Source: Bacillota bacterium (lineage in GTDB: Bacteria; Bacillota; Clostridia; Lachnospirales; Lachnospiraceae). Taken from it: a stretch of DNA of 64,000 nt. The stretch covers positions 186,001 through 250,000 of the forward strand of contig JAEYFP010000016.1 of NCBI GenBank assembly GCA_023402845.1. Reading direction: 5' to 3'. Below are positions 48,324-57,569 of this stretch, in pieces; positions within the stretch are counted from its first letter, which is position 1, and every line of letters begins with the position of its first letter. Under the pieces are notes generated by a model that saw nothing but the letters and a program-made list of their open reading frames with translations, did no database searches and was not told the DNA's origin. The position numbers were made by a program, and so were the translations under genes.

Positions 48324-48336
48324 TATTTATACCTCC

Positions 48337-49719
48337 TTACTTCGGAATCGTCACCGTAAAGCAGCTTCCCGTGTTCACCTCACTCCTGACGGTGATCTCT
48401 CCACTGTGAGCAGAAACTATGGATTTCGCAATGGTAAGGCCGATCCCCGCGCCGCCGGTCTTACGGCTGCGGGATTTATCCGTCCGATAAAAGCGTTCAA
48501 AAATAAGAGGAAGCTCCTCCTCGGAAATACCGATACCATTATCCTTTACGCGAAGAATGCCGTTTGACCCCGTATCCTCCGTTTCAATCACAATAATTCC
48601 TCCCTCCGGTGTATATTTAATTGCATTTGAAAGAAGATTGATTGCCACCTGACAAAGTCGATCCTGGTCGGCATTTACAAAAGAAGACTCTCCAGATACT
48701 GATACCGACAGCCCCTTTTTTCCTGCCTCGGCCTCCAATGCCTCATAGGCAATCCGGGCAATTTCGAGCAGATCTGTCTCGGTCCTGCTTAGCTTCAAAC
48801 TGTCGCCTTCCGCCTTCGCCAACTGTTCCAGATCGGCAACAAGTGTCCCCAGGCGTATGATTTCTTCATAGCAGCCCGCAAGCCTTTCCGGGGTCGCCTC
48901 CCAAACGCCCTCCAGCATTGCTTCCAAGTGAGCACCTACGGCAGCCAGCGGTGTACGCAGTTCATGTGCCACATCCGTCGTCAGCCGCTTCCGCAGATTT
49001 TCCTGCTCACTCAGCGCGCAAGAAAGCTGATTGACCGCTGCCACAAGATCATACAGCTCGCGCGTATTGGTCTCGCCTTCAAAACGAAGCTCATAATTTC
49101 CCCTTGCAATCTGCTTGGTAATGTCGACAGTCTTCGTCACGGGACGTGCGATCCGGCGCGCCAGCAGACTGCCGACAATCACCGAAAAAATACCTGCCAA
49201 AATACCAATTACAAGAAGGACAATGTTCAGCGTATTGATAAACTGAAAATCATTTTCACTGAAAAAATAGGGACCATAATAAGTAATCGACACAGAGCCG
49301 ACTGCCTGCCCCTCCCGCTCGATATCATACCGATGGGAGACAAAGCCGCCGCTTCGCCTTGCTTTTTCCATACGGGATGAAATTTCATCCATAACCTGCC
49401 AGCACCTGGTCATATCGTGATTTTCCGCATCCCACAGCATTGTTCCGCCTGCGTCATAAATTTTCAAAATATAACTGTCATACAACGCGTACATTCCGAT
49501 TGTATGAAGGAAATCCTGATTCCAACCGCCCGCAGACGCATCATACTGAACCGCAAGATCGCTCACGATATTTTGGCTCCGCTCCTGCTCCTGCTGTGCG
49601 ATATAGCTTTCAAACTCCCGGTTGATGAACCAATTTGAAAAAAAACTGCTAAGTGCAACCGTGATCAGCACGATCGTCAGGATCGATAAGGATAGCTGCG
49701 TTCGTAAGCTTTTCAGCAT
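48337..49719 (-). CDS. Membrane histidine kinase without adjacent response regulator
   Basis: The product has 460 residues. There are two membrane helices (LSLSILTIVLITVALSSFF and NIVLLVIGILAGIFSVIVG) framing an extracytoplasmic sensor of about 130 residues, then HAMP (ARRIARPVTKTVDI), the phosphoacceptor DVAHELRTPLAAVGAHLEAM, and an ATPase with NLLSNAIKYTPEGG, DNGIGISEEELPLIFERF and GGAGIGLTIA. It is a BaeS-like kinase. No response regulator gene is adjacent on either side, which is unusual for this type; upstream are metal-handling genes, so its signal may relate to them. Confidence 0.92.
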   Translation of the reverse strand: MLKSLRTQLSLSILTIVLITVALSSFFSNWFINREFESYIAQQEQERSQNIVSDLAVQYDASAGGWNQDFLHTIGMYALYDSYILKIYDAGGTMLWDAENHDMTRCWQVMDEISSRMEKARRSGGFVSHRYDIEREGQAVGSVSITYYGPYFFSENDFQFINTLNIVLLVIGILAGIFSVIVGSLLARRIARPVTKTVDITKQIARGNYELRFEGETNTRELYDLVAAVNQLSCALSEQENLRKRLTTDVAHELRTPLAAVGAHLEAMLEGVWEATPERLAGCYEEIIRLGTLVADLEQLAKAEGDSLKLSRTETDLLEIARIAYEALEAEAGKKGLSVSVSGESSFVNADQDRLCQVAINLLSNAIKYTPEGGIIVIETEDTGSNGILRVKDNGIGISEEELPLIFERFYRTDKSRSRKTGGAGIGLTIAKSIVSAHSGEITVRSEVNTGSCFTVTIPK

Positions 49720-49815
49720 AGTAGCCTCCTCCTTTCCTTACCTGCCGCAGATTAATTTCAATTTTAACATACAAGTACCTGTTTTGCAAAACACAAGGAA
49801 CGGAGCAGCCGGTTT

Positions 49816-50394
49816 TTAATACGACTGTTTCCAGTTGGAAAAAATCTGCTCTGACTCCTGCAAAAAAGCGTACGAAATCGTAATATTCTCTTCTGTCACA
49901 GTTTTATCCCCGTCAAAAATCGGCCATGGGTTACATCCGCCCGCCTCTACCTCAACACGTTCCATAGGGAACTGATTGCCGCAGTTCTGGCATACAAGCA
50001 TACTTCCTTCCTGCTTATAATATCCCCTGCCTGAATCATAACATACCTGACAGGTGTTAAAAGCGGTGCGAATGCTTCCATCCTCTGCCTTAACAGCGAT
50101 AATTTCCATCTCCACTCCATCCATCGTAATAGGGTAAAAAGAAGCCTCCTCGGTAATATCAGCCACGGGAATCACTAAATCTGTTCCTTCCTCTGTCTCT
50201 TTGTCCGTCTCTTTATCCGTCTCTTTGTCCGCTTCTTTACTCACCTCTTTACTTGCTTCTTCACTGCTGTTTTTTGCAGCAGGCAAATTCTGCTTTGCAC
50301 AGGCAGTCAGCGAAACTGCCATCAGACACAGCAGGATAAATCCCAATCCCCTTTTTGAAAATCGCTTTCCGTAAACATTCTTTAATGAAAACAT
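49816..50394 (-). CDS. Lipoprotein with DUF2318-type CxxC domain
   Basis: The product has 192 residues. A signal peptide ends in the lipobox VSLTACAK, so Cys about 32 would be lipidated. Then a charged repeat linker (KEADKETDKETDKE) and a domain with FNTCQVCYDSGRGYY and LVCQNCGNQFPM: two CxxC pairs, as in the DUF2318 family of putative iron/metal proteins that go with iron or copper transporters. It is coupled to the next upstream fusion protein (17-bp gap). It may bind metal outside the membrane. Confidence 0.82.
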   Translation of the reverse strand: MFSLKNVYGKRFSKRGLGFILLCLMAVSLTACAKQNLPAAKNSSEEASKEVSKEADKETDKETDKETEEGTDLVIPVADITEEASFYPITMDGVEMEIIAVKAEDGSIRTAFNTCQVCYDSGRGYYKQEGSMLVCQNCGNQFPMERVEVEAGGCNPWPIFDGDKTVTEENITISYAFLQESEQIFSNWKQSY

Positions 50395-50411
50395 ATTCCT
50401 TCCTCCTATTA

Positions 50412-51764
50412 TTATTCACTCTCATTCACTACCGTAATTGTTCCCCGTATCATACCCATCCAGCACGTATACTGAAAGGTTCCCTCTTCCTCGGGCGTAA
50501 ATACAATGATGTTTTCACCGGTCTGGAATTTGTGTCCGACGCCGTATTCCTGAATCAGCAGTTGGTTATTGCAGCCGTTAATGCTGCCCTGCGGCGCATC
50601 GATCACCCATTTTACCGGTACGCCTGCTGAAACGGTAATATCCGGATATTTTCCCGGAGAAAGTGTGCTGGTTACGACTTGAACACCCTCTTTTGTATCC
50701 ATTTCTGCGGTATCTGTCTGTGCCGTTTTATTTCCGCCGGAAAATGCAGCTGACTGAGAAAAACCCGCCAGATTCATGCCCTGGGAAAACATCGCCAACC
50801 CGAGCACAATAACAAGCACGGCACCGGCCTTCATCACCTTCTTCGTGAATCTTTTTCCAAGTGCTGTTCCTGCCGCTCCGAGCAAGAACATCAGCGGCAC
50901 GGTACCCAGACTGAACAAAAACATCGACAAGGCACCGGCAAAAGCATTTCCGGTCGAAAGCGCATAAATCTGCATCGCCTGCAGCGGGCCGCAAGGCATC
51001 AGACCATTTAAAAGGCCTACAATCAACGGACTTTTGCTTTTGCTTTTTTTCATATAGATGCTTTTTGCAATCTTCTTTGGCATCCGCGGAGCAAGCCTGC
51101 GAAGCCATGGAAAGCTGCCGAGCAGATTAAGTCCCATAATTACCATAAAAACACCCGCGAGCAGCTTTAATACTCCTTGCAGCGTATTAGAAAAAGTAAG
51201 TACTGAACCAAGCGCACCGACAATAAATCCGACCGCCGTATAGGAAAGCACCCGTCCTGCATTATAAAGAAGAGCAGGTCTTAAGGAAGAAAAACGGCCG
51301 CCTGTTGTTTCTTCGCTCTGTGGGATGCACTGAGACAAATTAATGCCGCCGCACATCGCGATACAATGTACCGAAGTGATCAGTCCGATTACAAAGAGCA
51401 TTCCGTATCCCACATCTGACTCTGCCAGCCGGCTCGGTACCAGCAGGTTTAAAATACCGAAATGGCGAATCAGGACATAGCCGCAAATAATAATCAGCAC
51501 CAACTCAATCGAAATTCCTGCACCGCCTGTTTCCTTCTCGTCGTAAGGCAGCACCTCGTAATCCAGTCTTTCAATTACTGCTTCAATATCCTTTAAAGAA
51601 ATGATATCCGTATCGTAGGTAATTTCCGCGATACCGTCAGCGTAGCTTACCGATGCACTTTTGATACCCGCAGTATTCTGCAGTTTCCTTTCAATTGTAT
51701 TCTGGCAATTCACGCAACTCATACCGCCGATGCGCAGCCTTTTGGATTTTACAACCGTACCCAT
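50412..51764 (-). CDS. HMA-SafE/UreH-like-cupredoxin-like fusion membrane protein
   Basis: The product has 450 residues. Residues 1-70 form a heavy-metal-associated domain with IGGMSCVNCQNTIE. Residues about 85-330 carry six or more membrane helices with MCGGINLSQC and GLLNGLMPCGPLQAMQIYALSTGN, the proline-cysteine motifs of the SafE/UreH-like (DsbD-related) family. Residues 350-450 are an exported beta domain whose end QYTCWMGMIRGTITV has a Cys and Met set like a cupredoxin copper site. The three parts together look like a copper-handling protein. It is the first gene of the operon with the lipoprotein. Confidence 0.85.
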   Translation of the reverse strand: MGTVVKSKRLRIGGMSCVNCQNTIERKLQNTAGIKSASVSYADGIAEITYDTDIISLKDIEAVIERLDYEVLPYDEKETGGAGISIELVLIIICGYVLIRHFGILNLLVPSRLAESDVGYGMLFVIGLITSVHCIAMCGGINLSQCIPQSEETTGGRFSSLRPALLYNAGRVLSYTAVGFIVGALGSVLTFSNTLQGVLKLLAGVFMVIMGLNLLGSFPWLRRLAPRMPKKIAKSIYMKKSKSKSPLIVGLLNGLMPCGPLQAMQIYALSTGNAFAGALSMFLFSLGTVPLMFLLGAAGTALGKRFTKKVMKAGAVLVIVLGLAMFSQGMNLAGFSQSAAFSGGNKTAQTDTAEMDTKEGVQVVTSTLSPGKYPDITVSAGVPVKWVIDAPQGSINGCNNQLLIQEYGVGHKFQTGENIIVFTPEEEGTFQYTCWMGMIRGTITVVNESE

Positions 51765-51879
51765 CCGCCATCCTCCTTGTTGCTTCCTGCATGGATATGA
51801 GTATACGAAACTAATTTGTAGAAATTATGTAGAATTAAATTTAAAATGCGCAGCTGTCTAATACCTCAAGTACAGGCAC

Positions 51880-51914
51880 AAAAAAAAGATACCGGAAAAC
51901 CAGTACCCTTTTTA
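51880..51914. terminator. Bidirectional terminator
   Basis: GATACCGG (51888-51895) pairs with CCAGTACC (51900-51907) using two wobble pairs around an AAAA loop. TTTTTAT follows on the plus strand and TTTTTTTTG on the minus strand. It ends transcription from the HTH gene at 51927-52214. Confidence 0.65.
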
Positions 51915-51926
51915 TAAAAGTCATTC

Positions 51927-52214
51927 TTATTTACTTTTCTTTACCAGGCTGATCTTAATGTCCATGCCCATGCTTTTCGCATATCTGGACAGCACATCCA
52001 TTGTAGGTTCCGTTCTCCTTGCCTCAAGTCTTGCAACATTCGGACGCATGATTCCTGAACGCTCAGCAATATCTTGCTGTGTCATTTTCTTTTTCTTGCG
52101 GTACGCAATTAATTCTTCAATGACATCATCCGAGTAGAACTTCTTTTCTTTTTCCATCACAGCAATTTCTTTTCCTTCCTTAACTACTGAATAATCCACG
52201 TTTTTCTTGCTCAT
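51927..52214 (-). CDS. Xre-family HTH protein (antitoxin-like)
   Basis: The product has 95 residues with a GGGGCGAG site. The second half is a compact HTH: KKKKMTQQDIAERSGIMRPNVARLEARRTEPTMDVLSRYAKSMG. The N-terminal part (VDYSVVKEGKEIAVMEKEKKFY) resembles HigA-type antitoxins, but no toxin gene is next to it: the neighbour is a secreted repeat protein 21 bp upstream. It may regulate that gene, as both share a transcription direction. Confidence 0.85.
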   Translation of the reverse strand: MSKKNVDYSVVKEGKEIAVMEKEKKFYSDDVIEELIAYRKKKKMTQQDIAERSGIMRPNVARLEARRTEPTMDVLSRYAKSMGMDIKISLVKKSK

Positions 52215-52235
52215 AATCTCGCCCCTTTACTCTAA

Positions 52236-52652
52236 TTATAATCCATTATATCCTAGGAAGGCCTGCATGGCCTGTACCTGGGATTCTTTGAATTCTTCCA
52301 ATAGGTAATCCTGATGCTCAAGACCTTGATTTTGAATCATCGCCTGATACTGCGCGAGCTGCATCGCCTGCACCGCATTCAGCAAATATGCCTGATCCAC
52401 TGCGTTCGCCTGAATCTTCTGCATCCCTGCCTGCACGGTAAGCGCCGCCTGATACTGCGCTGCAAGTGCCGCCTGATATTGTGCGGCCAGTGCACTCTGA
52501 TATTGTTCCAATAATGCAAGCTGCTGTGCATAGAGGGAAACCGCATCCGACGCTGTGTCCGCCTTTGCCGTCACACCGCTGCAAAGCGTCACACCTGCCG
52601 CCACTGCCACACCGAGCATTACTCTTGATAGTTTTCTTGCCAATTGACGCAT
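52236..52652 (-). CDS. Small exported protein with AAQYQAAL repeats
   Basis: The product has 138 residues from the ATG at 52652 (AAAGGAGG upstream). A signal peptide (VMLGVAVAAGVTLCSGVTAKA) with cleavage after A-K-A is followed by a helix-forming Gln/Ala/Tyr-rich segment in which AAQYQAAL is repeated in register, then VQAMQLAQYQAMIQNQG. The repeats give an 8-residue period, which suggests a long amphipathic or coiled-coil helix. I do not know a family. It may be a cell surface or secreted structural peptide. Confidence 0.75.
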   Translation of the reverse strand: MRQLARKLSRVMLGVAVAAGVTLCSGVTAKADTASDAVSLYAQQLALLEQYQSALAAQYQAALAAQYQAALTVQAGMQKIQANAVDQAYLLNAVQAMQLAQYQAMIQNQGLEHQDYLLEEFKESQVQAMQAFLGYNGL

Positions 52653-52781
52653 ATATTCCTCCTTTTGCATAGTGAATCAAACCTATGCCTATGGTAAAAA
52701 TATATTATATTTTGCCAATTTCCGCAAGACATGAAACCAAAAGATTGTGTGAATTCTTTGTGTTTTTCCTGTGAAACCAAA

Positions 52782-53774
52782 TTATACAAGCGGGTTCTTC
52801 TTCATCTCCGAAAACAGCAGCTCTGCTGTCGTAAATGCAAGTCCCGTCACAGTATCCGCACACCCATAAAAAATCGCAATCCGGTCTGTCGCTGCGTCCG
52901 CCAAAGCCGCACATGGAAAAGTCACATTCGGCACGTCTCCGACACACTCATAATACTCATAGGGTGCCAGAATATAATTCCTTGTCCTATATTTTACCCT
53001 CCAGGGCTCATTGCTGTCAAGTAATGCCGCACCCATCCGGTAAACATAGCCGTTACACGTTGTCAAAACGCCGTGATAAATCAAAAGCCAGCCTTCCTGC
53101 GTCTCAATCGGAATCGGACCCGGACCGATTTTCGTACTTTGCCACGCGGATTGATCTCCGGCAACCGCACCCATCATATACCGATGCTTTCCCCAAAACT
53201 CCAAGTCTCTGCTCCTGCTGACAAAAATATCACCGAACGGCGTATGACCCGTATCGCTCGGGCGGCTCATCATCATATAATAACCGTTAATTTTGCGCGG
53301 AAACAACACGCCATTTCTGTTATAAGGTAAAAATGCATTTTCAAGCTGTACAAATTCTTTAAAATCATACGTATAAGCCATTCCGATTGTCGGCCCGTGG
53401 TAACCGTTGCACCAGGTAAGATAATACCGGTCCTCCATGAAACATACACGCGGATCGTAACGGTATTCCCGCTTTAAAATCTCTCCGTCCTCGCCGGTAA
53501 ACCTCACCGGCTCCTCATCAATTTTCCAAGAAATACCGTCTCTGCTCCTGCCTGCAAAAATATCCATACTGACAGATTTACTGTCGCACCGAAAAACACC
53601 CGCAAATCCATCCTCAAACGGCACGACGGCACTGTTGAAAATGCTGTTGGAATTCTTTTGTTCATTACGTCCGATAATAGGGTTATCCTTATATCTCCAG
53701 ACCGGATTTTCATCGCCGGACGGCCGATCCTGCCATGGAATGTTCGGCAAGGGAGCTCCGATTATTTTTGTCAT
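52782..53774 (-). CDS. GH130 family glycoside phosphorylase/hydrolase
   Basis: The product has 330 residues with GGAGG before the ATG. It is a five-bladed beta-propeller of GH130: NPIIGRNEQKNSNSIFNSAVVP at the start, KREYRYDPRVCFMEDRYYLTWCNG (with the catalytic Asp region), SRPSDTGHTPFGDIFVS and QSTKIGPGPIPI with GWLLIYHGVL. GH130 enzymes phosphorolyse beta-mannosides such as mannosyl-glucose or mannan oligosaccharides; the exact subfamily is not certain. It is isolated from transport genes, 12 bp after the membrane-anchored protein gene. Confidence 0.87.
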   Translation of the reverse strand: MTKIIGAPLPNIPWQDRPSGDENPVWRYKDNPIIGRNEQKNSNSIFNSAVVPFEDGFAGVFRCDSKSVSMDIFAGRSRDGISWKIDEEPVRFTGEDGEILKREYRYDPRVCFMEDRYYLTWCNGYHGPTIGMAYTYDFKEFVQLENAFLPYNRNGVLFPRKINGYYMMMSRPSDTGHTPFGDIFVSRSRDLEFWGKHRYMMGAVAGDQSAWQSTKIGPGPIPIETQEGWLLIYHGVLTTCNGYVYRMGAALLDSNEPWRVKYRTRNYILAPYEYYECVGDVPNVTFPCAALADAATDRIAIFYGCADTVTGLAFTTAELLFSEMKKNPLV

Positions 53775-53786
53775 AAGTACCTCCGA

Positions 53787-55706
53787 TTATTTTGACGTCC
53801 AATAACTGTCCGGCTCTATGATGCTAAAATAATCATTAATCGGCAACACTTTATGATTTCTGATTTCAAATGCCCGCCAGATCACGCCGCAATGAGCCAT
53901 CGGCACATGGTAGGAAGCCAAAAGTCCATCCGCGCTGTAAACCGCAATGACCGCGTTTGAAGTCGACATATTGTAGGAAAGCATATCTCCGCCCGTACAG
54001 TTACTGTAATCTGAGACATAATACTGATAGCTGTCCGCTCCAGCACCCCCAAGATTGATAACCTCGGCGGTTGTCAGGCCTACGCTGTCGTTTTGGGATC
54101 TGACCACATTCGCCGCATTCGAAGAAAAGGCTCTCGCATCCAAATCAAGCGGCGTTGTATCCCACGACAGTGCCACCTTATATTTATTTTCACCGACATC
54201 GGAAACCGCATAACCAAGCACCGCCTGCCGATCCATCCGCACGATAACTGTGAAATAGCTTGTTTCATAGCCGCCCTTTGTTATTTCCGCCGTATAACTG
54301 CCCGCACGCATCGGTGCCGTAATCGCTCCCGTTGCATCCAGCGTTCCCGTTGCGATAACATCGCCGCTTCGATTGTTGATCCCATTGCGAAGCTTGAGCG
54401 CCGCATCCGAAAGCGCACCTGCGTTACCTGCATTTTCTGCATCACGCACCATGATCTGCACATTATAAACAGCTCCTACCTCCGTATAGGCAAGATAGAC
54501 CGGCTCAACAGCATAGACAGCAGAACCTGAAACTGCCTTAATTCCATATACCTTCACTTCATCCAGTGTGTTTTTATTAATAGTCAGCGTATAGGTGTCT
54601 GTGTCATCCGTCGGCAGCACCAGGCTGTAATACCCGTCTCCGTTTGTCGTCGTCTTGGCGACCACTGCATTCTTCGAATCAGAGGAAAGCTGAACCTGTG
54701 CATCGGCCATCGCCATATTGAATTCATCCAGCACATAACCTTCTATCTGTTCTGTTTCCGCAATATTGCTTACGGCATAGTATGTAAGATATGCCCAGTT
54801 GAGCAATGTTTCTTCGAGATAATCATATTGCCCTACTGTCCCGCTGCTGTATTTTGTAAGCTCCGATACCAGATATTCCGTTGCCTTGTTGTCTTCGCAG
54901 TAGGAGTACTTCACCATGACGTCCTGATTGAAATAATAACGGGACTGCACCGCCGCTGAAGAAATGTCCACCGGCGTATTAATGATTGAACGGTGCTGCG
55001 CGATATAATTAATTTTTCCATTATCATAATAATAATCAATTGTCTCAATATCGTCGCCGCAATATTCGATCGCTGTGATTTTCTCAATCTTTCCTGTTTC
55101 AGGATTTGTATACACCAGATATTCCATTTTCTTTTCATCTTCACGAACCGCATATTTGCGGGAAAACTGATAGGTGTTCACAAGCGCCTCAGACGGATTC
55201 TTGACATTTTCAAGATTCGAAAAAACCCGATCCTCCCAGGTAAGTGTTACATCCCGTTTTGCCGGTTTAAACACTGTCCGGCTGTAATCGATATAATTGT
55301 TATCACCGTTTACAAGAGAAGAAACATCAATCAGCGCTTCCTCCATCGGTTCTTCCCCAGCTCCCGGTTCCTCTGCTGCCGGTTCCGTCGGTACCGCATT
55401 TTCGCTGCCTGTCGTATCCTCCGGGTCTTCAATCGGATTAATGACCTCTGTTGTCTCGTTTTTTTTCTCATTATTTGAAAAAAAGGATTTAATGCCGAGA
55501 TAAGTTCCCGCCACAATTGCGATCAGAACCACCCCATAAATAATCATACCGATCAATGTTACGGAAAACTCGTCCTTCTTACGCTTGATTGCCGCATGTT
55601 TTTTTCTTTTCTCCCTGAAGCGAATCATCCTTTTCTCTGTATTTTGAATCTCGTTTCTGTCATCAGCTTCTTTATTTTCTACTGTTTCCTTATTATCTCC
55701 GCTCAT
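53787..55706 (-). CDS. Membrane-anchored exported protein with carboxypeptidase-regulatory-like domains
   Basis: The product has 639 residues from the ATG at 55706 (GGTGAGGAG upstream). A basic cytosolic tail of about 45 residues, one membrane helix (TLIGMIIYGVVLIAIVAGTYLG), an acidic Pro/Glu linker and then an extracellular part follow. Two beta-sandwich CarboxypepD_reg-like units are seen (EGYVLDEFNMAMADAQVQL with NGDGYYSLVLP; LSDAALKLRNG with APMRAGSYTAEI), and a C-terminal domain with ALSWDTTPLDLDARAF. Function unknown; it may be an adhesin or envelope-assembly protein. Confidence 0.75.
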   Translation of the reverse strand: MSGDNKETVENKEADDRNEIQNTEKRMIRFREKRKKHAAIKRKKDEFSVTLIGMIIYGVVLIAIVAGTYLGIKSFFSNNEKKNETTEVINPIEDPEDTTGSENAVPTEPAAEEPGAGEEPMEEALIDVSSLVNGDNNYIDYSRTVFKPAKRDVTLTWEDRVFSNLENVKNPSEALVNTYQFSRKYAVREDEKKMEYLVYTNPETGKIEKITAIEYCGDDIETIDYYYDNGKINYIAQHRSIINTPVDISSAAVQSRYYFNQDVMVKYSYCEDNKATEYLVSELTKYSSGTVGQYDYLEETLLNWAYLTYYAVSNIAETEQIEGYVLDEFNMAMADAQVQLSSDSKNAVVAKTTTNGDGYYSLVLPTDDTDTYTLTINKNTLDEVKVYGIKAVSGSAVYAVEPVYLAYTEVGAVYNVQIMVRDAENAGNAGALSDAALKLRNGINNRSGDVIATGTLDATGAITAPMRAGSYTAEITKGGYETSYFTVIVRMDRQAVLGYAVSDVGENKYKVALSWDTTPLDLDARAFSSNAANVVRSQNDSVGLTTAEVINLGGAGADSYQYYVSDYSNCTGGDMLSYNMSTSNAVIAVYSADGLLASYHVPMAHCGVIWRAFEIRNHKVLPINDYFSIIEPDSYWTSK

Positions 55707-55870
55707 CAATAACACTCCTCACCATTGGGAACCTCTTGCTTCTGCCTGTATCTGTTTCATCATAGCATACAATAGAGAACGCAAATAAAAATATTTTCTT
55801 AAAATTTCTTTAAATTAAATATCCGGTTCTATGATTTTCCCAATGAAAATTTACTCCTTCAAACCGGCAG

Positions 55871-56182
55871 TCACTCTTCGCCGTTCTCTTTTTCTTCTTC
55901 ACTTTTCTCCGGTTCTGTATTTTCTGCTGCCGCATCCTGATCCGTACTGTCATTATTCGGGTCATAATAATCCTTCTTAATTAAACCCTTTATTGACATG
56001 GCCGCAAGAACAGCGCCAATAACCGTGAACAAAACCACGGACACCATCATAAACCAATAATCGGAAGCCTGTGTATCCCGAAGCTTAAAAATATCATATG
56101 CGAGATAAACCAGATAACCTCCCACTACAATTCTCATATACAGACTCATTTGTGTCGGTCCCTTGTGATTGTTTTTTCCCAT
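55871..56182 (-). CDS. Small two-pass membrane protein with acidic tail
   Basis: The product has 103 residues with AAAGGAG before the ATG. Two membrane segments (MRIVVGGYLVYLAYDIF and WFMMVSVVLFTVIGAVLAAMSI) are followed by a strongly acidic tail (EPEKSEEEKENGEE). It is 17 bp behind the AraM-like gene. I know no function; it recurs as a short membrane protein near housekeeping genes in Lachnospiraceae. Confidence 0.7.
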   Translation of the reverse strand: MGKNNHKGPTQMSLYMRIVVGGYLVYLAYDIFKLRDTQASDYWFMMVSVVLFTVIGAVLAAMSIKGLIKKDYYDPNNDSTDQDAAAENTEPEKSEEEKENGEE

Positions 56183-56199
56183 GTCTGATCTCCTTTCCG

Positions 56200-57552
56200 T
56201 TAATCTTCTTTTGCGAGTGTAACCGCTTTGTCCGCATAGGTTTCAAGCAGCCCAAAATCATAAAGCATCTGCAGCAGTCCATAACGATTGCGCAGCTCCT
56301 TTGCCGCGATAACCGCGCCCTGTACTTCTTCATCCGAAACGCCTATTTGATCCGGGCGGACAGGCGCATGAACCTCCCTCAGCAGGGAAACAACCTCTGC
56401 CGCTTTAGGCAGCATTTCCATGGAAGCTCTGATTTCAGGCATCCGTTCCTTTACGGCCGCAAGCCTCTCAAGCACATGCTCAGGCGCATTTTTCCCGATT
56501 TGATCCTCCAGCTTCAAGACACCGCCTGCTGCCGATCGATAAAGCCTTTGCATCAAATCCTCCCATCGATTTCTGTCAAACAGAACGGCACTTTTTTCGG
56601 CGGTATTAAAATCCAGTACTTCCTTTTGAAACAATTCATAAAGGCGCAGCACCAGCACCGTGCCGATCCCTACTTTTGTCCCGTGCAGAATCGCCTTTTT
56701 TCCATCAAACAAAAACATCATTTCCCAATAATGAGACAAGTGATGCTCACTTCCTGAAGCAGGTCTGGAATTTCCCGCAAAACTCATCGCAATACCCGAT
56801 AAGATCAGGCCCTCCATAATCCGTTTAACCGCTTCTTCCTTCTGCGTCCGGATTTCTCCGCAGCTTTTTGCAACGACCTCAATCGAGTGCCCCACAAGTC
56901 CGGCAATTTCCTCACAGTAATATTCACCTGTCACAGCATGGGCCAGTCTCCAGTCACACAAGCACGTATATTTACCGAATATATCTCCGGCTCCCGCGGC
57001 AATCATATTCATCGGCGCATCCTTCAAAATAGTAAGATCCCCGATAATCGCAGCCGGCACCTGTGCAGAATAAGTCGTTTTCAGGCTATCCACGATCAAA
57101 GGACTGACATCGGAAGCAAAACCGTCCATCGACGGAGCGGTTGCGAAAATAAAATAGTTCAGTTTTTTTTGAAAACTGACAAACCGGCAGATATCGTTGA
57201 TTGTTCCCGAACCGACCGCAATAATAACATCCGTATCCTGCGGCAGATTCCGCTCAAGCAGCAAACATGCCTCCATATCGGCGACCGGTGTCTTATACGG
57301 AAAGCAATACACCGCATATTCAATGCTGCTCTCCTCAAGAAGCTGCGTAAGATGCTTCCCGGCGATTTCCTTAGTCGTCTCGTCATAGACTAGCAGCGGT
57401 CGGCTGTAATGATGCTTATGAAGCAACGTCACAACCTGTCTGAGCGCACCCTTTTCAAGCACAATATCCTTGATATTACAGCGGTGTGTGCGCCCGCAGC
57501 TGCATACAAAATCCTTATTCAGATAATCCTTTAATTTTTGCTGTACCAGCAT
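56200..57552 (-). CDS. egsA: sn-glycerol-1-phosphate dehydrogenase (AraM-like)
   Basis: The product has 450 residues with AGGAG before the ATG. It belongs to the iron/zinc alcohol dehydrogenase-like group: VIIAVGSGTINDICRFVSF (nucleotide binding), FATAPSMDGFASDVSPL, PMNMIAAGAGDIFGKYTCL and SGSEHHLSHYWEMM (metal His ligands). AraM/EgsA makes sn-glycerol-1-phosphate, used in Bacillus for heptaprenylglyceryl phosphate lipids. The family is also linked to arabinose operons. It runs in the same direction as galM and recR with 17-bp spacing. Confidence 0.88.
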   Translation of the reverse strand: MLVQQKLKDYLNKDFVCSCGRTHRCNIKDIVLEKGALRQVVTLLHKHHYSRPLLVYDETTKEIAGKHLTQLLEESSIEYAVYCFPYKTPVADMEACLLLERNLPQDTDVIIAVGSGTINDICRFVSFQKKLNYFIFATAPSMDGFASDVSPLIVDSLKTTYSAQVPAAIIGDLTILKDAPMNMIAAGAGDIFGKYTCLCDWRLAHAVTGEYYCEEIAGLVGHSIEVVAKSCGEIRTQKEEAVKRIMEGLILSGIAMSFAGNSRPASGSEHHLSHYWEMMFLFDGKKAILHGTKVGIGTVLVLRLYELFQKEVLDFNTAEKSAVLFDRNRWEDLMQRLYRSAAGGVLKLEDQIGKNAPEHVLERLAAVKERMPEIRASMEMLPKAAEVVSLLREVHAPVRPDQIGVSDEEVQGAVIAAKELRNRYGLLQMLYDFGLLETYADKAVTLAKED

Positions 57553-57569
57553 TGTCTTCTCCTGATCAA

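Noticed and set aside
51927..52652. HTH gene plus secreted protein as a toxin-antitoxin pair
   Set aside because: The upstream protein has a clear signal peptide and repeat structure, unlike HigB/RelE-type toxins, so the pairing is not supported.
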